Source: Hoylesella buccalis ATCC 35310
GTDB lineage: Bacteria; Bacteroidota; Bacteroidia; Bacteroidales; Bacteroidaceae
Assembly: GCF_025151385.1 (NCBI RefSeq)
Contig: NZ_CP102287.1
Location: 3,162,001 to 3,226,000, forward strand
Length of the DNA stretch: 64,000 nucleotides
Direction: 5' to 3'
Positions within the stretch are counted from its first letter, which is position 1. Each line of letters begins with the position of its first letter. Shown here piece by piece: positions 7,899-17,700 of the stretch. A program made the position numbers and the translations under genes. The notes beneath the pieces are model-generated. The model was not told the origin of the DNA, ran no database searches, and saw only the letters and a list, made by a program, of their open reading frames with translations.

Positions 7899-10121
7899 TT
7901 AGAAAACAAATCCAAGATTGATGTAGTAATTGGGTGTCTTGGTCTTACTCGACCATCCTATCGAGCCTCCAATCGGCCCCAACACACTGTTATAGTAGTA
8001 AGCTGCCTGACAACCAATCTTTGGACCATGGTCAAACAGGTCATCGAACTTGTCGTCTGACAGATAACCCGATACCTTTGCGATGACATAGTTGTTGTCT
8101 AAGATGCGCTGCTGAAGCCTAAGTTGTGCCGCTACAAACTTATCTTTCACCTGTTCCAAGAAGGCCACGCCGGCAAACGGCATGTGTTGGTTGTCGGAAA
8201 AGTAGTGGAACCAATCGCCCCCGATGATGTTCTGCAAGATGTATGGCGCATTGTCATCCAGAATCAGTCGACCGTATGCCATCGGCTGCAGTGTGAGTCT
8301 GTTGTTCAGTGGGAACGAGATGCGCCACATGGCGTTTACGATGCTCAATCCGCTATGGTCGTCGTAGCCCACGAAATTGTCGGTATAATAACCGTAACCC
8401 GCCTCAAACTTGGCTCCCCTGGTGGGGAAATACCACTGATTTTCCGAGTTGTAGGTTATTTCGCCTTGGTAACTGATAAGGTGTAGGTTCTTCAACTCGT
8501 TATTCCAATGGACACGCTTCACATCTTGCAGTATAGAGTTTTGGTGGTAAAAGTCAAAGCGTCCGCCCAGGCGACAGTTGAAGTTTCGGATATTGAAGTC
8601 GAACGGAACCACGCTCACGGTGTGCTGGTTGTAGATTAGGTTAAAGTCTCTTGTTCCCTCGCTATAGATGTTGATGTCCTGATGACGGAATTGATAGGAT
8701 ACGTTAACTTTTCCCCAGGAGCTGGGATACAGTGCAAAGTCGGCTTTGGCCATGGTGCGTTTGCCCAATCGCAGGGTAAAGTTGGCTGCCATGGGAATGG
8801 CCTTGCTTCGCACAAACAGTCCCAGGTTGGCCTGTAGGGCCACCAGCTCTTCTGTGTCAAACCGCAGTCCCAGACTTGCTTTGGCGTCTTTCTGTCCCTT
8901 GGAGGCGATGTGCAGACGCTCGCCATTTTCCATTGGCGTGATGTAGCAGTCGGCATCGTTGTAGTACAGGTCGGCGCGCATCGTGTTGGCTATCTGGTCT
9001 AATAGGTTCACTTGTATGCTGTCACGCTTGTTCAGCTTGAACTTGTGTGCGATGTATCTTTGATCAGCTTCGTCGACATCCTCGTACACTATGTCGGCTA
9101 TTTTCACCTTGTCGGGCTGTCTGTCTACCTTGTTCTTGACCAGGTGTTCGGGTTTCTGTCCGGGTGCGATGCCCAATTCTTTTCTCAATTTCTCCAGCTT
9201 TGGCCATTGTTTCATGGCCGCTTCCTCGCCTCGCCTGATTAGGGTGTCGATGGCGGCGGTTGAGAATGAGGCCGCACCATAGCCTTTCGTGTCGGTGCTG
9301 ATGAGGATATCCGTCTTGGCAATGTTTTCATCATACTTATTCTTACAGTTGATGTCAACAATCTGTCCAATCACGCTGGCACCCTTGTCGAAGTCGCTTG
9401 CCGTCTTTGGAGGCTCCTGGACGGTGACGCCAATCACGATGTCGGCTCCCATTTCTCGGGCGATGTCTGCCGGGTAGTTGTTGCGCAGTCCGCCGTCAAC
9501 CAGCACCATGTCGCCCTTCCTGATGGGCGTGAACGCCCCTGGGATGGACATGCTGGCGCGCATGGCCTCGGTGAGTGAACCTCGGTGGAAAACGTATTCG
9601 GTGTTGTCTATGATGTTCGTGGCAACGCAGGCAAAGGGAATGGGCAGGTCGTTAAAATCAATGGAGTCGCGGTAGTTGAAGGCCAGCCGGGCAAACAGCT
9701 TTGAAAGATTCTTCCCTTGTATCAGACCTCCCTGACGTGTGCGCCTGTTCTTGCCAAGCCGGATGTCACGGCTCAGCATATAAGTATTTTCTTTTTTCCT
9801 TTTGTTCAGGTTGAGGTTTCTCACGTCAACCTTGTCCGACAGCACGAGTGACCAGTCTTGCAGCCTGACGATAGAGTCCATGCAATGTGCATCGTAGCCT
9901 ATGCAGTACAGCCCACCGATGATGCTTCCCATGGATGTTCCCGTCACAATGTCCACTGGGATGCCTGCTTCTTCTATCACTTTCAGGGCCCCGATGTGCG
10001 CCATGCCTTTGGCTCCGCCGCCACTCAGCACCACAGCCACCTTCTTGCGGGTGTGGTGGGGCTGGGCCTGTGCTACCAGACCGAAGAAGAGCAGCATACA
10101 GAGAATTAGTGTTTTCCTCAT
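7899..10121 (-). CDS. Patatin-like phospholipase with C-terminal outer-membrane barrel
   Basis: A predicted secreted or outer-membrane lipid acyl hydrolase. A signal peptide (MRKTLILCMLLFFGLVAQAQ) is followed by a patatin domain. It has the oxyanion loop GGGAKG at about residues 34-39, the nucleophile serine in GTSMGS near 63, and the catalytic aspartate in VDGG near 210. The middle (about 330-400) resembles a POTRA-like linker. The remaining 350 residues alternate like beta strands and end in a terminal phenylalanine (NLGFVF), as in Omp85-type barrels. This order matches type Vd autotransporters (PlpD-like), which is family knowledge rather than proof of secretion. The gene ends right at the asnA terminator. 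queF lies 22 bases upstream on the same strand, so the genes may share a transcript. Confidence 0.85.
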   Translation of the reverse strand: MRKTLILCMLLFFGLVAQAQPHHTRKKVAVVLSGGGAKGMAHIGALKVIEEAGIPVDIVTGTSMGSIIGGLYCIGYDAHCMDSIVRLQDWSLVLSDKVDVRNLNLNKRKKENTYMLSRDIRLGKNRRTRQGGLIQGKNLSKLFARLAFNYRDSIDFNDLPIPFACVATNIIDNTEYVFHRGSLTEAMRASMSIPGAFTPIRKGDMVLVDGGLRNNYPADIAREMGADIVIGVTVQEPPKTASDFDKGASVIGQIVDINCKNKYDENIAKTDILISTDTKGYGAASFSTAAIDTLIRRGEEAAMKQWPKLEKLRKELGIAPGQKPEHLVKNKVDRQPDKVKIADIVYEDVDEADQRYIAHKFKLNKRDSIQVNLLDQIANTMRADLYYNDADCYITPMENGERLHIASKGQKDAKASLGLRFDTEELVALQANLGLFVRSKAIPMAANFTLRLGKRTMAKADFALYPSSWGKVNVSYQFRHQDINIYSEGTRDFNLIYNQHTVSVVPFDFNIRNFNCRLGGRFDFYHQNSILQDVKRVHWNNELKNLHLISYQGEITYNSENQWYFPTRGAKFEAGYGYYTDNFVGYDDHSGLSIVNAMWRISFPLNNRLTLQPMAYGRLILDDNAPYILQNIIGGDWFHYFSDNQHMPFAGVAFLEQVKDKFVAAQLRLQQRILDNNYVIAKVSGYLSDDKFDDLFDHGPKIGCQAAYYYNSVLGPIGGSIGWSSKTKTPNYYINLGFVF

Positions 10122-10143
10122 AGCTGTATGTTTTTGGTGTTAT

Positions 10144-10602
10144 TTAATGGTTCGCAAAGCGTTGCTCGGCCAGGGCTTCGTACTTGGTTCCTGGTTGGCC
10201 ATAGTTGGCGTAGGGATAGATGCTGATGCCGCCACGAGGCGTGAAGAGGCCGGTTACCTCTATGTATTTGGGTTGCATCAGTTTGATGAGATCCTTCATG
10301 ATGATGTTCACGCAGTCTTCATGAAAGTCGCCATGGTTGCGAAAAGAGAATAGATACAGCTTCAGACTCTTGCTCTCCACCATGCGCTCGCCGGGGATGT
10401 AAGCGATGCGTATCTCGGCAAAGTCGGGCTGCCCGGTGATGGGACACAGCGATGTAAACTCGGGACAGTTGAACTGTACCCAATAATCGTTCATGGGATG
10501 CTTGTTCTGAAAGGTTTCCAACACCTCGGGTGCGTAATCCATTTGATACTTGGTTTTCGCTCCCAAAGCCTTTAAGCCATCCTCTGTTCTTGTACTTTCC
10601 AT
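10144..10602 (-). CDS. queF: NADPH-dependent preQ0 reductase (7-cyano-7-deazaguanine reductase)
   Basis: QueF reduces the nitrile preQ0 to the amine preQ1 in the cytoplasm, a step in making the tRNA base queuosine. The protein has 152 residues, the short unimodular YkvM-type size. The catalytic cysteine lies in [17 protein letters not shown], and the QueF signature ESKSLKLY follows, then [10 protein letters not shown]. It starts 20 bases downstream of a YhhQ-type transporter gene on the same strand and is presumably co-transcribed under the preQ1-type riboswitch ahead of that gene. The pairing fits salvage or synthesis of queuosine precursors. Confidence 0.95.
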   Translation of the reverse strand: MESTRTEDGLKALGAKTKYQMDYAPEVLETFQNKHPMNDYWVQFNCPEFTSLCPITGQPDFAEIRIAYIPGERMVESKSLKLYLFSFRNHGDFHEDCVNIIMKDLIKLMQPKYIEVTGLFTPRGGISIYPYANYGQPGTKYEALAEQRFANH

Positions 10603-10622
10603 AAGCCTATACCTTATTTATA

Positions 10623-11312
10623 TTATATGTTGAAGATGCGCAGCACATTGTAGTCTATGCCCTCATCGTATACGTCCTCGCCCTCGTGGGCCTTCAATTT
10701 GTGGACAACGCGGATGGTGACGGGCAATACCAGAATCTCGTAAGCAGTCTTGAACAATACTTGCCAGAACATCAAGGGTAAGATTGCCGCAGTAGGTATC
10801 ACCCCGAAAAAGGCCAAGGGGAAAAAGATGAGCGAGTCGACACTCTCACCAAAGACCGTGCTTAGGATGGCGCGGGCAGAGAAATTCTTACCCTTTGACG
10901 AGATTTTCATCTTGCTCATGACGTAAGCATTGACGAACGAACCGCACAAGAAGGCTATGAATGAGGCAAAAGCAATGCGCGGAGCCAGTCCGAAAATGTC
11001 GTGGAAGCTCTGTCCTAACGTCCAATAGCTGGCTCCGGGAATCAAGTCGCACAATGCTGCCATCATCACAAAGAAGAAGTTCATGGCAAACCCTGTCCAG
11101 ATGAGTAAGCGAGCTTTGCGATAACCCCATACCTCACATACGCAATCGTTGATGATGTACGAGATGGGAAAAACGATGAGGCCGCCGGTCAACGAGATGG
11201 GACCCACGGCGATTTGCTTGGTTTCCAACACGTTTGCCGTAATCAGGCAAACACAAAAAAGGATGCTGAAAAGCATGAATAGCACACTAACGTGCTGAGT
11301 TTTTTGTTCCAT
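10623..11312 (-). CDS. yhhQ: Queuosine precursor transporter (YhhQ/QPTR family)
   Basis: An inner-membrane protein of 229 residues with about six hydrophobic segments. YhhQ (formerly DUF165) proteins import preQ0/preQ1. Family hallmarks are the ITANVLETKQI segment near the N-terminus, the GGLIVFPISYIINDCVCEVWGYRKAR stretch in two adjacent pieces, and FGESVDSLIFFPLAF. The start at 11312 begins only four bases after the 3' strand of a predicted preQ1-I pseudoknot, so ligand binding could block ribosome access. It is the first gene of a yhhQ-queF operon. Confidence 0.92.
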   Translation of the reverse strand: MEQKTQHVSVLFMLFSILFCVCLITANVLETKQIAVGPISLTGGLIVFPISYIINDCVCEVWGYRKARLLIWTGFAMNFFFVMMAALCDLIPGASYWTLGQSFHDIFGLAPRIAFASFIAFLCGSFVNAYVMSKMKISSKGKNFSARAILSTVFGESVDSLIFFPLAFFGVIPTAAILPLMFWQVLFKTAYEILVLPVTIRVVHKLKAHEGEDVYDEGIDYNVLRIFNI

Positions 11313-11314
11313 TG

Positions 11315-11348
11315 TTCTTGTTTTTTAAGAGGTTTGTCAAGCACTCTA
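11315..11348 (-). promoter_or_regulatory. Predicted preQ1-I riboswitch
   Basis: Read on the minus strand, AGAG (11347-11344) pairs with CUCU (11331-11328) as P1. The loop bases CUUG (11341-11338) pair with CAAG (11320-11317) in the tail, forming an H-type pseudoknot. A run of six A's (11326-11321) lies between P1 and the tail. The base just before the P1 3' strand is C (11332), the position that pairs with ligand in known preQ1-I aptamers. The spacing closely resembles the Bacillus subtilis queC aptamer. The tail ends four bases before the ATG of a preQ1-family transporter gene, which supports translational control. It was identified by eye only. Confidence 0.68.
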
Positions 11349-11453
11349 TGATGAATAAAAATGTAATGTCCAAATGTCTTGAGCGCCCAAATCGTCCTTT
11401 ATCAGACCATCATCTGGTTCATTTGGAAACACTGAATTGTTGTTGAATTTCTG

Positions 11454-11461
11454 CAAAGTTA
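11454..11461 (-). promoter_or_regulatory. Putative -7 box of the yhhQ-queF operon
   Basis: On the minus strand TAACTTTG matches TAnnTTTG. A start near 11447 gives a leader of about 135 bases with the predicted aptamer at its 3' end. No clear TTTG box was seen upstream. Confidence 0.4.
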
Positions 11462-11540
11462 CATAATTTTACCGATATCGAGCCGTTTTTAAAGAAAAAA
11501 CGATTATTTTTGCCTCAAATAAACAATAGTATAAAACACA

Positions 11541-12626
11541 ATGAAAAAGTATTTATTCACAGCAGCAGTTGCTCTGTTAGCCACTGCCATGCAAGCCCAA
11601 AATGCGGAATATGTCATTACCGGAACTGCTCCGGCAAACGCAAAGATGGTTTATTATTACGACAATGGACAGTTCAGGAAAACTGACAGCGCAACAGTCA
11701 ACAACGGTAAATTTCAACTCAATGGAATAAAACCGCTGAACACCTTCATCACTGTGGCAACCGATGCAAGCCATAGCATCACCGTTATCAACGACCGCAC
11801 GCCCATCACGGTAAACTTGAACAACCAGGGCGTCACTGGATCGGCACAGAATGTGCAGTTTGTTGCCTTGCAAAAGCAACAGAGCAAACAGGATGAGAAA
11901 ATGATGGACATCTACAAGAAATATCAAGAGATAGCAGCAGACATGACCATTGAAGGACAGACCAAGAAGGCTACGCTTGAGAAACAGATGGAACAATTGC
12001 AGGAACAACAGGTGCAAGACATCTTGAAATTTACCAATACGCACAAAACCAGTGTGACTCCGGCATACTTCTTGGGACAGATGTTTTATTCGCTGTCGTA
12101 CAACGACCTGGTATCTGTACTCGACAATACCTGTGCTTATTACAACCATCCCATGATGGAAGGCGCTAAACGACAGCTCGTTTCGCTGGGTAAGCGTCGG
12201 CCGGGCTTGCAGTATACCGACCTGGCTATGCACGATACACAGGGCAAACCTGCCAAACTGAGCCAATGGGTGGGCAAGGGTAACTATGTGTTGGTTGACT
12301 TTTGGGCCAGCTGGTGTGGCCCATGCCGACAAGAGATGCCCAACGTGGTGGATGCCTACAAGCGCTATCATGCGGCAAAGGGATTTGACGTGGTGGGCGT
12401 GTCGTTCGATTCAAAGGCTGATGCGTGGAAGAAAGGCATCGCTGACTTGCAATTGCCTTGGCACAACATTTCTGACTTGAAAGGCTGGAAGTGTGCTGCC
12501 GCCCAGGTTTATGGTATCAATTCCATTCCTTCAAACATCCTGGTAGACCCGTCTGGACAAATTGTTGCACACGACTTGCGCGGTTCCAAGCTGGCCGACA
12601 AGCTGAAGGAAATCTTCGGATATTAA
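11541..12626 (+). CDS. Periplasmic TlpA/ResA-like thiol-disulfide oxidoreductase with DUF4369 N-domain
   Basis: A secreted thioredoxin-fold protein of 361 residues, common in Bacteroidales. The signal peptide is MKKYLFTAAVALLATAMQAQ. Residues about 22-115 form a DUF4369-type beta domain, and a charged helical segment rich in K, Q and E (about 115-160) follows. The C-terminal AhpC/TSA-TlpA fold carries the active site DFWASWCGPCRQEMP near residue 255 and the cis-proline region SIPSNILVDP. It probably reduces or isomerises disulfides of exported proteins; the substrate is unknown. A TATTTTTG box at 11505-11512 is a likely promoter, divergent from yhhQ. Confidence 0.88.
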   Translation: MKKYLFTAAVALLATAMQAQNAEYVITGTAPANAKMVYYYDNGQFRKTDSATVNNGKFQLNGIKPLNTFITVATDASHSITVINDRTPITVNLNNQGVTGSAQNVQFVALQKQQSKQDEKMMDIYKKYQEIAADMTIEGQTKKATLEKQMEQLQEQQVQDILKFTNTHKTSVTPAYFLGQMFYSLSYNDLVSVLDNTCAYYNHPMMEGAKRQLVSLGKRRPGLQYTDLAMHDTQGKPAKLSQWVGKGNYVLVDFWASWCGPCRQEMPNVVDAYKRYHAAKGFDVVGVSFDSKADAWKKGIADLQLPWHNISDLKGWKCAAAQVYGINSIPSNILVDPSGQIVAHDLRGSKLADKLKEIFGY

Positions 12627-12657
12627 GTTCTTTCAAACACACTCGGGACAGACTCAA

Positions 12658-12697
12658 AGCCAATTGGCAGCAGAGATTTCCTGCTGTCATTGGCTTT
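12658..12697 (+). terminator. Possible terminator of the TlpA-like gene
   Basis: AGCCAAT and CAGCAG pair with CTGCTG and ATTGGCT, giving a two-part stem with a small internal mismatch. Only a short T-stretch follows, so its strength is uncertain. Confidence 0.5.
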
Positions 12698-13231
12698 GAC
12701 CACCCAGACGCATTCGACTGGGAACAGCTTATCAGGTAGGTGTGCCTGTTAAGTGAGGTCAAGGCCATTGAGCTGTTCACCTATTTTTTATATAAAGTGC
12801 AGCGGTCTGCTGGAAACAGTCCATGCAGTGTGCTAAACCAGAGTCATCATCCAAGCTTTCATGCCTTTGCCTACCAAGCGTCTTGCCGATGTGAGGATTT
12901 TGTAAGCAAGTGAGAAATACAAGGTCGTTGATAGCTACAGCAAGTACGTGAAACGGATGGTGATGACCGTGTAGGATTGAGTGAATCGGATGTTGCCCGC
13001 CTCCGTGTGACACAAAATCAGGGCATTTCTAAATATCTTGGTTATAAAATAAGTTTTTCATTGTCTAACCATTTAGGCAATGAATACAATCATTCGTACA
13101 CGCATGATGTCGTGTAACGATGGATATCCGATACCGTGAAGCAAAGCTATAACCATTTGATCTGAAAACAACTAGCCTAATTTTAGTATTAATAATACTT
13201 ACATTATTTAACGAAAAACAAGTTTAATGAC
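12698..13231. other. Gene-free stretch upstream of the polysaccharide-utilisation locus
   Basis: Several short open frames occur on both strands, but none has a signal peptide, a recognisable domain or a convincing start. The last 200 bases are AT-rich and should hold the promoter of the GH109-susCD genes. I saw no clear TTTG/TAnnTTTG pair, which would be consistent with an ECF-type promoter. Confidence 0.5.
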
Positions 13232-14767
13232 ATGAAACATCTAAACACTATGATTGCAACCATTGTTCTTGGATGCCTAATGCTCTTGCCTGACTCTATG
13301 TCAGCACAGTTCAACTGGAAGTACAACATCGAAAATGGAAAGATTGTCACTGAAGTACCTCAGCGACCTGCAGGCCAACAGTCGGCTCTGTTGATGCGAA
13401 CACCAAAAATCAAGGCCGTGCGCGTGGCATTTGTGGGGCTGGGTGCGCGTGGCACCTTTGCCGTAGAGCGCTGGACACACATCCCCGGCATACAGGTCAT
13501 GGCACTTTGTGATTATGTGAAAGAAAAGGCAGAGAATTGCCAAAAATTCCTGAAGAAGGCCTCGATGCCAGCTGCTGATGTCTATTTCGGAGAGTATGGA
13601 TACAAGGAAATATGTAAACGCAAGGATATTGACCTTGTTTACATCGCCACCGACTGGATACATCACTTCCCCGTGGCCAAGTGCGCTATGGAGAACGGAA
13701 AGCATGTGGCTATCGAGGTACCGTCGGCCATGAACCTGCATGAGATATGGCAGCTCATCGACATGTCCGAAAAGTACAGGCTGCACTGTGTGATGTTGGA
13801 GAACTGCTGTTACGATTTCTTTGAGCTGAACTCACTGAACATGGCACAGAAAGGATTGTTTGGGGAGGTGATTTACGCACAGGGAGCATATAGACATTAC
13901 TTGTTCTCGTACTGGGATCAGTATTGGAAAAAGGACAAGAGCAATAAACTGGGCTGGCGACTGGACTACAACATGAAATACCGTGGCGACGTATATCCGA
14001 CCCATGGACTGGGACCTATTGCGCAAGTAATGAACATCCATCGCGGTGACAGAATGAAGACCCTGGTAGCAATGGATACCAAGTCGTTTAATGGGAAAAA
14101 GAATGTTGAGCAAATAAGCGGCGAGCCTTGTAACCAGTTTGCCAATGGCGATCATACCACAACTTTGATTAGCACTGAGAAAGGAAAGGTCATAGAGATT
14201 CATCACAACGTGATGACACCGCAGCCTTACAACAGAATGTACCAGCTAACGGGTACCGAGGGGTTTGCCAACAAATATCCCACCGAGGGCTATGCCCTGT
14301 CCTCGAAGAACATGAGACAAGGAGGCGTGATTCCATCTAGTGATAACCTCACTGCGCATGAATATCTTTCCAAGGAGGACAAGGAAGCCGTGGAGAAGGT
14401 TTACACAAATCCTATTGTGACGAAATATGGTAAAGTAGCCAAAGAGGTTGGCGGCCATGGCGGCATGGATTTTATCATGGACTGCCGCTTGGTTTATTGC
14501 CTACAAAATGGCCTACCAATGGATATTGATGTATACGATTTGGCGGAATGGTGCTGTTTGGCAGAGTTGGGCGCCATTGCCATGGACAATGGTAATCTTC
14601 CGGTTGAAGTGCCAGACTTCACAAGAGGTGGTTGGAATACGATCAAAGGCTACTCACATGCCTTTGCAACACCAGAGGATGAGGCCGCCAACGAAGCTCA
14701 GGCTAAAGCGTTCACTGCCAAATTGAAGGAAAAAGGCAAGCGCTATTGGGAGAAAAAAGACAAATAA
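13232..14767 (+). CDS. Secreted Gfo/Idh/MocA oxidoreductase, GH109-like
   Basis: A 511-residue exported NAD(P)-binding protein. The signal peptide (MKHLNTMIATIVLGCLMLLPDSMSA) is unusual for an oxidoreductase but typical of the GH109 group, which hydrolyses alpha-N-acetylgalactosamine with enzyme-bound NAD+. The Rossmann motif VAFVGLGARGTFAVE starts near residue 68. The block KHVAIEVPSAM near 160 and MLENCCYDFFELN near 190 match the GH109 pattern of Glu-Val-Pro and Glu-Asn-Cys. It is the first gene of the locus, 24 bases ahead of susC. Activity on GalNAc is not proven; it could be another redox-assisted glycosidase or a sugar dehydrogenase. Confidence 0.78.
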   Translation: MKHLNTMIATIVLGCLMLLPDSMSAQFNWKYNIENGKIVTEVPQRPAGQQSALLMRTPKIKAVRVAFVGLGARGTFAVERWTHIPGIQVMALCDYVKEKAENCQKFLKKASMPAADVYFGEYGYKEICKRKDIDLVYIATDWIHHFPVAKCAMENGKHVAIEVPSAMNLHEIWQLIDMSEKYRLHCVMLENCCYDFFELNSLNMAQKGLFGEVIYAQGAYRHYLFSYWDQYWKKDKSNKLGWRLDYNMKYRGDVYPTHGLGPIAQVMNIHRGDRMKTLVAMDTKSFNGKKNVEQISGEPCNQFANGDHTTTLISTEKGKVIEIHHNVMTPQPYNRMYQLTGTEGFANKYPTEGYALSSKNMRQGGVIPSSDNLTAHEYLSKEDKEAVEKVYTNPIVTKYGKVAKEVGGHGGMDFIMDCRLVYCLQNGLPMDIDVYDLAEWCCLAELGAIAMDNGNLPVEVPDFTRGGWNTIKGYSHAFATPEDEAANEAQAKAFTAKLKEKGKRYWEKKDK

Positions 14768-14791
14768 ATGAAAACCTAACCTAAATATACT

Positions 14792-17700
14792 ATGTGTGGA
14801 TTCATTAACTCAAAAATGTTGGCTTGTGTATTTGCCGGTGCTTTATTGGGAGTGCCGCTGCAGATGACCGCCCAACAGCAGAAAGTGTCGCTCAAGCTCA
14901 ACCAAGCAAGCTTGAAGAAGACATTAAGTGAGATTGAAAAGAGAACTCAGTACAAATTCAGTTACCGTGATGTGACGTTGGATGGCTGCGAGCCGGTCAC
15001 AATTCAGAAGAAGGATGTGACCGTGGCAGCCTTGCTGTCTGAGATTCTCGGTGCGCGAGGGTTGGAGTACAAGTGGGTTCAACCCTCAACAATTATTGTT
15101 TCTGCCAAGGTGACAGTGCGGCAGAAAAATAGGAAAGAATCGAAGGTAACTGGTGTGGTTGTCGACACGCAAGGTAACCCAGTGATTGGTGCTACGGTGC
15201 AAGTGCCGGGCAAGAACGTTGGTACAACAACCGATTTGTATGGCAGATTCATGCTGACTGTGGATGAAAACGATCAGCTGGAGATCAGCTATATAGGTTA
15301 TCAAACGGTTCGTACCCGTGCCAGAAGCAACATGAGCATTACGTTGAAAGATGATTTAGAGTCGCTCGACGAGGTGGTGGTTGTAGGCTATGGTACGCAA
15401 CGCAAGCGCGACTTGACGGGTTCTATTGCCCGACTGAATGGCGATGATCTGAAGTTTGACGGCGTGTCATCGGTATCGCAAGCGTTGGGTGGCAAGGCGG
15501 CCGGTCTGTATGTTCGTCAAAACAGTGCCCAGCCTGGTGGTGGCATCGATATTCTAGTGCGTGGCGCTGGTAGCGTCAATGCGGGCAACGATCCGCTCTA
15601 CATTGTTGACGGATTCCCCATTGCCAAACTCGACCAGCCCAATGGTGGTGATAAAAAGATGGATCCTGGCACACAGAGCATTCTCAACTTCCTTAATCCG
15701 AACGACATCGAGTCAATCGAGGTGTTAAAAGATGCCTCTGCCACCTCCATCTATGGAGCGCGGGCAGCCAATGGCGTGGTCATCATCACGACCAAGCGAG
15801 GAAAGACTGGCAGTGCCAAGGTGTCTTATTCTTACGACTTCTCGTACCAGAAATATGCCGACATCTATGACATCCTCTCATTGAGAGAATGGATGCAGGT
15901 GCGCAACGATATGACGTTGGAACTCTATATGTGGAACAACCAGGTGACACCTTATGGCAAGAAAACCATGGCCGAGGCAGATGCCAATCCCTACAACGGT
16001 GTGAAACTGGCCTATCCGTACACGGCCAGTCAGATTGCGACAGCTGGTGAGGGTACTGATTGGCTGGGACTTATCACGCGCAACGGCTGCATCAATGAGC
16101 ACAATGTCAACCTGCAGGGCGGTAGTGACAAGACACAGTATATGCTGTCGTTCAACTATTTCGACCAGAAAGGTATTGTGCGAAATTCAGGACTGACGCG
16201 CTATACGCTGAAATCCAATATCGACCAGAGCTTCTTGAATATCTTCAAGACGGGCCTGAACCTGACACTCACCCGTATTGAGAATGACAACACGCAGTTG
16301 GGGGCTGCCGAGTTTGAGAACTCTGGTATCATCCGGTCGGCCATTCAAATGAGTCCAGAGGTTAAGGCATACGATGCCAAGACAGGCACTTATCCCGTCA
16401 ATCCTTTATTGCCGAAACTACCCAACCCATACTCATTGCTTACCAACACCGACCGTGGGCGAACTAACCGCCTGATAGGAAACGTGTATCTCGAGGCCCG
16501 TCCCTTGGACGGACTGCTGCTTCGCGGTGCATTGGGTGTGGATCATGCGCAGTTAGACCGCAAAACCTATCAACCACGAACCACGGTGAATGGCAATGCT
16601 AATGGTGGCGTGGCCTATATCTACAACACCAACAACGACCAATATTTAGCCGAAGCCACGGCTACCTACCACAAAACCTTGGCCGATATCCACAACGTCA
16701 ACTTCATGGTAGGTGCCTCATACGAGGAGTTTAATCATGACATTTCGGAGCTTGGCAACAACAACTTCCTTACCGATGCCTTCCTTTACAACAATCTGGA
16801 TGCCGGAACGGGAACGAAGATAGTCAAGTCGAATGCCACAAAGAACAAGATGGAGTCTTACTTCATGCGTGCCTCCTATGTACTCATGGATCGCTATCTC
16901 TTTACCGGAACCATGCGTGCCGACGGTGCCAGTGTGTTTGCCAAGAACAAAAAGTGGGGCTATTTCCCCTCAGCTTCCGTTGGCTGGCTGATCAGTGAGG
17001 AACAATTCTTGAAGCAAACTACATGGCTCTCCAATTTGAAGTTACGCCTTAGCTGGGGACAAACGGGCAATGCGGACATCGGTACGAACGCTTTCGCCAG
17101 TTTCATGGCTGAGAATGCTTACGTCAACAGTGACTACAAAACTGAGGTTGGCGTGAGAAAGGGAAAGATAGAGAACCCTGACCTTAAATGGGAAACAACC
17201 ACAGAATGGAACTTTGGTCTTGATTTTGGCTTCCTGAAAGGGCGTATCAGTGGCTCTGTCGACATCTACCAGCGTACCATCTCTGACCTGCTCAACTACC
17301 GTTTGTTGAATTCCTACCAGGAACTTCCAAAGGTAATGTCGAACGTTGGCAAGACGCAAGGCCGTGGTATCGAGTTCGCACTCAACACTCGGAATATCCA
17401 GACGAAGGATTTCAGTTGGTCTACCGACTTTACTTTCACCAAGTATAAAGACCGCTGGAAAGAGCGTACGCCTGACTGGAAACCTGCTATTTATGAACGT
17501 GTAGACGACCCCATCCGGCCCATCTATTCGCGCTTGTACGATCATATTCTCCAGGCAGGAGAGCCTGTTCCAGCAGCACAGCCCGACTTGCGGCCCGGTC
17601 AGATTGTCATCAAGGATGTTGACGGCTACCAGCGTGATGCCGCTGGCAATCCAGTGACCGATGCTGATGGACGCTTCATGTTGACCGGTGCGCCAGATGG

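Noticed and set aside
10888-11130. An 80-codon minus-strand open frame within the yhhQ gene
   Set aside because: It is an out-of-frame shadow of the transporter gene without its own start signals.
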